A DNA stretch of 8,535 nt from Lawsonibacter sp. (GTDB lineage Bacteria; Bacillota; Clostridia; Oscillospirales; Oscillospiraceae), in NCBI GenBank assembly GCA_022793355.1, contig JAAWCR010000139.1, positions 1 to 8,535 of the forward strand, read 5' to 3'. The position numbers and the translations under genes are program-made. Shown in pieces: positions 5,892 to 8,535 of this stretch. The first letter of the stretch is position 1. The number at the start of each line of letters is the position of its first letter. The notes beneath the pieces are model-generated. The model did no database searches and was not told the origin of the DNA. It saw only the letters and a program-made list of their open reading frames with translations.

Positions 5892-5922
5892 GGTGAAGAA
5901 CATGCAGGGAGGAGCTGCCGCA

Positions 5923-6693
5923 ATGGTTCAAAAGTGGAATGTAACCATCCCCGAGCTGACGGGAAACGAGCCCCGGGGAGCCTATCTCTATTTGCCTAAC
6001 TCCTACGATTGGGAGCAAAACCGCCACTATCCAGTGCTCTACATGTTTGATGGGCACAATGTCTTTTTCGATTCCGACGCCACCTATGGAAAAAGCTGGG
6101 GGCTGGGGGACTATCTGGACGAGTTTGACGTGCCGCTGATTGTGGCGGCGGTGGAGTGCAACCACCACCCGGATAACGGGCGGCTGTCGGAGTATTCCCC
6201 CTATACCTTCTATGAGCCCGACTTTGGCCACGTCGTCGGCCGGGGGAAAATCACCATGGACTGGTTTGTTCAGACCTTTAAGCCCTCCATCGACCGGAAA
6301 TTCCGCACCCTGCCCGACCGGCAGCACACCTTTATCGCCGGCAGCTCCATGGGCGGGCTAATGAGCCTTTATGCCCTGCTGGAGTATAACAGCGTATTCT
6401 CCCGGGCGGCGGCCCTATCCCCCTCCCTGTGGGTGGCGCCCGACCGGCTGGCGCGCCTGGTACGGGGGGCGGAGGTGCGATCCGATACGGTGCTGTACAT
6501 GGATTACGGCTCCCGGGAGCTGGGCAACCATGAGCTGATGCAGGGGCAGTTCGCCCGGGTGGCCGGCCAGCTGCTCACCCGGGGGATTAAGCTCACCTGC
6601 CGCATCGTCCCCGGCGGCGACCACTGTGAGGCCAGCTGGGAGCGGCAGATCCCCTTTTTCCTCAACGCCCTGATGTATGAGCTGGAGGGCTGA
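5923..6693 (+). CDS. Alpha/beta hydrolase, esterase-D-like
   Basis: This 256-residue protein fits the 'putative esterase' family (esterase D / enterochelin-esterase-like). It starts with a beta-rich segment (MVQKWNVTIPELTGNEPRG), then YLYLPNSYDWEQNRHYPVLYMFDGHNVFF, the usual first strand and oxyanion region. The nucleophile elbow is GSSMGG with Ser142. The catalytic His is probably H234 in GGDHCEASW. The acid is D194 or E199 in MDYGSRELG. The length is normal for a single-domain cytoplasmic enzyme, and no signal peptide is seen. The ATG at 5923 is chosen because GGGAGGAG (5907-5914) sits 8 nt upstream; a GTG at 5893 in the same frame precedes this site and P2's likely start. It is the first gene of the cluster, 71 nt before the YdeI-like gene. 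The substrate is unknown; relatives cleave acyl esters, S-formylglutathione or siderophore lactones. Confidence 0.85.
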   Translation: MVQKWNVTIPELTGNEPRGAYLYLPNSYDWEQNRHYPVLYMFDGHNVFFDSDATYGKSWGLGDYLDEFDVPLIVAAVECNHHPDNGRLSEYSPYTFYEPDFGHVVGRGKITMDWFVQTFKPSIDRKFRTLPDRQHTFIAGSSMGGLMSLYALLEYNSVFSRAAALSPSLWVAPDRLARLVRGAEVRSDTVLYMDYGSRELGNHELMQGQFARVAGQLLTRGIKLTCRIVPGGDHCEASWERQIPFFLNALMYELEG

Positions 6694-6764
6694 CCCGCAG
6701 CCCGCAGCGGGACCGGCAAAGGCAGGAACATAGGCGCAGCGGCGAACGAAAAGGAGTGTGCGGC

Positions 6765-7325
6765 ATGAGCGATGCGTTGAAATTTTCCGACCGGGCGGAA
6801 TTTCGGAGCTGGCTTTTGGAAAACGGCCAGTCCAGCGCTGGCGTCTGGCTCTTATTTGGCAAGGCGGGCGGCCCCAAGACCATCCAGGCGGGGGAGGCGC
6901 TGGAGGAGGCCCTGTGTTTCGGGTGGATTGACGGGCAGATGCAGCGCATAGACGATCAGAGCTATCGGAAATATTTTTCTCTGCGCAGGGAGAACAGCAA
7001 ATGGTCGGAGAAGAATAAGGCGCTGGCCCAGAAGCTGGAAGAGCGGGGGCTGATGACCGAATTTGGCCGGATGAAAATTGAGGAGGCCCGGAAAAACGGC
7101 CAGTGGCACGCGCCCGGCCCCGCGGCGGTGACCGAGGAGCAGATTGCCCAACTGTCCGCGCTGCTGGAGGGCTATGAGCCCGCCTTTTCCAATTTCCAGG
7201 CCATGTCCTTATCCGTGAAAAAAACCTACGCACGGGCGTATTTTGACGCGAAAACAGACGCCGGGCGGGCAAAGCGCATCGCCTGGATGGTGGACAGGCT
7301 CAATCAAAATCTGAAACCGATGTAA
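6765..7325 (+). CDS. YdeI/OmpD-associated family protein
   Basis: This 186-residue protein has the hallmarks of the YdeI family: FRSWLLENGQSSAGVWLLFGKAG near residues 12-35, then EALEEALCFGWIDGQ around 44-58 and a FSLRRENSKWSEKNKALAQKL segment (about 70-90). Further matches are RGLMTEFGRMKIEEARKNGQW and a C-terminal helical region ending in RIAWMVDRLNQN. The family is named from links to OmpD and bacteriocin or peptide sensitivity in enterobacteria, and no enzyme activity is established. It is cytoplasmic by sequence. The ATG at 6765 is preferred because AAGGAG (6751-6756) lies 8 nt upstream; the GTG at 6756 overlaps that site. Its place between two hydrolases, only 32 nt before the second, suggests co-transcription. 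Such small genes often travel as accessory cargo, so a functional link is not proven. Confidence 0.85.
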   Translation: MSDALKFSDRAEFRSWLLENGQSSAGVWLLFGKAGGPKTIQAGEALEEALCFGWIDGQMQRIDDQSYRKYFSLRRENSKWSEKNKALAQKLEERGLMTEFGRMKIEEARKNGQWHAPGPAAVTEEQIAQLSALLEGYEPAFSNFQAMSLSVKKTYARAYFDAKTDAGRAKRIAWMVDRLNQNLKPM

Positions 7326-7357
7326 CCGCTTTTTGAGCCTGAAAGGAGGATTTTGTA

Positions 7358-8104
7358 ATGGAAACGCAGTATTTGAAGCAATACAGCCCCGGACTGGGGC
7401 GGGACATGGAGTGCCAGGTCTACGGGCACGCCGGCAGGCCGGTGCTGTATATTCCCTGCCAGGACGGCCGCTTTTTCGACTTTGGGGACTTCCACATGGC
7501 CGAAACCCTCGCCCCCTGGATTGAATCGGGGCAGATTATCGTCTTTTCCGTGGATACCCTGGACAAAGAGACCTGGTCGGACAAAGACGGGGACCCCTAT
7601 TGGCGGGCCAGAAGGCATGAGCAGTGGATGGAGTATCTGACCGGGGAGATGGCCCCCTTTATCCTGAATTGGACCAAGCAGCCGGGCATCATTTCCTTCG
7701 GGTGCAGCTTGGGGGCCACCCACGCCGCGAACCTCTATCTGCGCCGGCCTGACCTGTTTCACGGCATGCTGGCCCTCAGCGGTATTTACACCGCCGGGTA
7801 CGGCTTCGGCAGCTATATGGACGAGGTGGTTTATCAGAACTCTCCTGTTCACTATATGGCCAATTTGCCGGAAAATCACCCCTATATCGACCTGTTTAAC
7901 CGCCAGCGGGCGGCAATCTGCGTGGGCCTGGGCGACTGGGAGCTGCCCGACACCACCCGCCAGATGGCGGATATCTTCTACCGGAAGGGAATCCACACCT
8001 GGGTGGACTTCTGGGGCCATGACTGCGCCCACGACTGGCCCTGGTGGTATAAGCAGGCGGCTTATTTCTTCCCCTGGCTGCTGGGAGGCGAGCCGGGGCA
8101 ATAA
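7358..8104 (+). CDS. Alpha/beta hydrolase, second putative esterase (COG4947-like)
   Basis: This 248-residue protein is an alpha/beta hydrolase of a different subfamily from the one at 5923. The nucleophile elbow is GCSLGATHAAN with Ser117. The C-terminal HDCAHDWPWWYKQAAYFFPWL contains H221 and H225. H225, followed by DWPWW, is the likely catalytic His. The N-terminus METQYLKQYSPGLGRDMECQVYGHAGRPVLYIPCQDGRFFDF matches esterases that begin with a substrate-shielding strand and end PVLYxPxxxGR. No signal peptide is present. AAAGGAGG (7342-7349) lies 8 nt before the ATG. Together with the upstream hydrolase and YdeI gene it forms a closely spaced set. The substrate is unknown; relatives are annotated only as esterases, often next to ATP-grasp genes, as seen here (from memory, not searched). 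Confidence 0.85.
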   Translation: METQYLKQYSPGLGRDMECQVYGHAGRPVLYIPCQDGRFFDFGDFHMAETLAPWIESGQIIVFSVDTLDKETWSDKDGDPYWRARRHEQWMEYLTGEMAPFILNWTKQPGIISFGCSLGATHAANLYLRRPDLFHGMLALSGIYTAGYGFGSYMDEVVYQNSPVHYMANLPENHPYIDLFNRQRAAICVGLGDWELPDTTRQMADIFYRKGIHTWVDFWGHDCAHDWPWWYKQAAYFFPWLLGGEPGQ

Positions 8105-8126
8105 TGTCCGCCGCCGGCGTACTTTT

Positions 8127-8139
8127 ATACAATTTGTAT
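8127..8139. promoter_or_regulatory. Operator-like palindrome upstream of the ATP-grasp gene
   Basis: ATACAA-T-TTGTAT is a perfect 13-bp palindrome in an AT-rich island (about 8120-8160) within otherwise GC-rich DNA. AT-rich -10-like boxes lie just downstream (TAAAAT 8148-8153, TAATAC 8153-8158), though no good -35 pairs with them. This is a plausible promoter with a regulator site. Confidence 0.4.
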
Positions 8140-8214
8140 TTTGAGAATAAAATAATACGGTACTTTCAGGCCGGTTTGGTCCCCGGAATGGGAAAAAACG
8201 GGCTTAAAAAGGGA

Positions 8215-8258
8215 GCGGGGCCGGACTGTCCGCTGTGGACGGACCGTCCGGCCCCCGC
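8215..8258 (+). promoter_or_regulatory. Long GC-rich stem-loop in the ATP-grasp leader
   Basis: GCGGGGCCGGAC (8215-8226) pairs with GTCCGGCCCCCGC (8246-8258) apart from one bulged base. Past a single mismatch (T8227/C8245), GTCCG (8228-8232) pairs with CGGAC (8240-8244) around a 7-nt loop. The stem is thus 17 bp with two defects. No T-run follows, so it may be a leader element, an RNA-stability hairpin or an unusual terminator for the upstream genes. Confidence 0.55.
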
Positions 8259-8259
8259 A

Positions 8260-8283
8260 GGCGGGACATCGGGTCCCCCCGCC
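8260..8283 (+). promoter_or_regulatory. Second hairpin just before the ATP-grasp ribosome binding site
   Basis: GGCGGGAC (8260-8267) can pair with GTCCC (8273-8277) continued by CCGCC (8279-8283), with a small bulge. It lies one base after the preceding stem and 13-15 nt before the AGAGGAG ribosome binding site (about 8298-8305). Two tandem GC-rich stems so near a start site suggest control of expression, but none is shown. Confidence 0.4.
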
Positions 8284-8313
8284 AATCAGGCAAGACAAAG
8301 AGGAGAGAAAACC

Positions 8314-8535
8314 ATGAAAAACGTAATCTTCATTTCCCCCAACTTTCCCACCAACTACTGGCAGTTCTGCCGGGAGCTGAAGCAGAACGGGATGAACGTG
8401 CTGGGCATCGGGGACCAGCCCTATGACGAGTTGTCCGGCGAGCTGAAAGACAGCCTGCATGAATACTATAAGGTGGACTCTCTGGAGGACTATGAGGCGG
8501 TATACCGGGCGGTGGCCTTCTTCATCCACAAGTAC
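8314..8535 (+). CDS. ATP-grasp-type ligase, N-terminal part (3' end outside window)
   Basis: The frame is open from ATG 8314 to the last base, giving 74 residues. AAAGAGGAG (8297-8305) provides a good ribosome binding site 8 nt upstream. The sequence MKNVIFISPNFPTNYWQF, then LGIGDQPYDELSGELK and EYYKVDSLEDYEAVYRAVAFFIHKY, resembles the pre-ATP-grasp (Rossmann-like) domain of carboxylate-amine ligases of the ATP-grasp superfamily. These enzymes activate a carboxylate as acyl phosphate and join it to an amine. The ATP-binding and Mg-binding residues lie beyond the window, so the call rests on the N-terminal domain only. It may share the theme of the upstream hydrolases, but the 209-bp gap with palindromes suggests separate control. 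Confidence 0.65.
   Translation, partial: MKNVIFISPNFPTNYWQFCRELKQNGMNVLGIGDQPYDELSGELKDSLHEYYKVDSLEDYEAVYRAVAFFIHKY

Noticed and set aside
4777..6327. 516-codon open frame on the minus strand across the DUF4397 gene and the first hydrolase
   Set aside because: It runs antisense through two genes with clear domain matches, terminators and promoters on the + strand, has no recognisable domain, and long antisense frames are common in GC-rich DNA.
6694..6764. Terminator in the gap between the first hydrolase and the YdeI-like gene
   Set aside because: CCCGC/GCGGG (6694-6698, 6707-6711) can form only a short 5-bp stem and no T-run follows, so the genes are more likely co-transcribed.

Overview
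The window looks like a GC-rich (roughly 60 % G+C by eye) chromosomal segment from an anaerobic, probably gut-dwelling, clostridial bacterium, most likely Oscillospiraceae (the Flavonifractor/Lawsonibacter/Intestinimonas/Oscillibacter neighbourhood). This is inferred from strong AAGGAGG-type ribosome binding sites, a group B [FeFe]-hydrogenase, DUF4397 proteins with proline-glycine repeats, and the P-loop ATPase and esterase families seen here. No sequence search was run.

Region 1 (1-1075) is a junction of mobile DNA with the chromosome. The window opens inside the C-terminal half of a large serine recombinase (1-696). Right after its stop codon lies a 64-bp GC-rich inverted repeat (697-760). 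Some 30 bp further on is the 5' part of a P-loop ATPase gene on the opposite strand (start at 1075). The recognisable ATPase sequence stops after about 94 residues, near position 794. The simplest reading is that an integrative element carrying the recombinase split this ATPase gene, so one attachment junction lies at about 761-796.

Region 2 (1076-4600) holds two redox genes on the + strand. The first is a ferredoxin-type nitrite/sulfite reductase (siroheme plus 4Fe-4S). The second is a monomeric group B [FeFe]-hydrogenase with several ferredoxin-like clusters. Each has its own promoter and its own strong terminator, so they are neighbours rather than an operon. Both probably exchange electrons with ferredoxin.

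Region 3 (4601-5710) is a single gene for a two-domain DUF4397 protein. Its N-terminus carries three 23-residue proline/glycine repeats. Its ribosome binding site is separated from the start codon by a perfect hairpin.

Region 4 (5711-8535) looks like a small metabolic cluster: an esterase-D-type alpha/beta hydrolase, a YdeI/OmpD-associated family protein, a second and different alpha/beta hydrolase, and the beginning of an ATP-grasp ligase cut by the window edge. The first three are closely spaced. The ATP-grasp gene follows a 209-bp gap with an operator-like palindrome and two strong hairpins. An ATP-grasp ligase beside two hydrolases suggests making and cleaving an amide or ester-linked small molecule, but no substrate can be read from the sequence.
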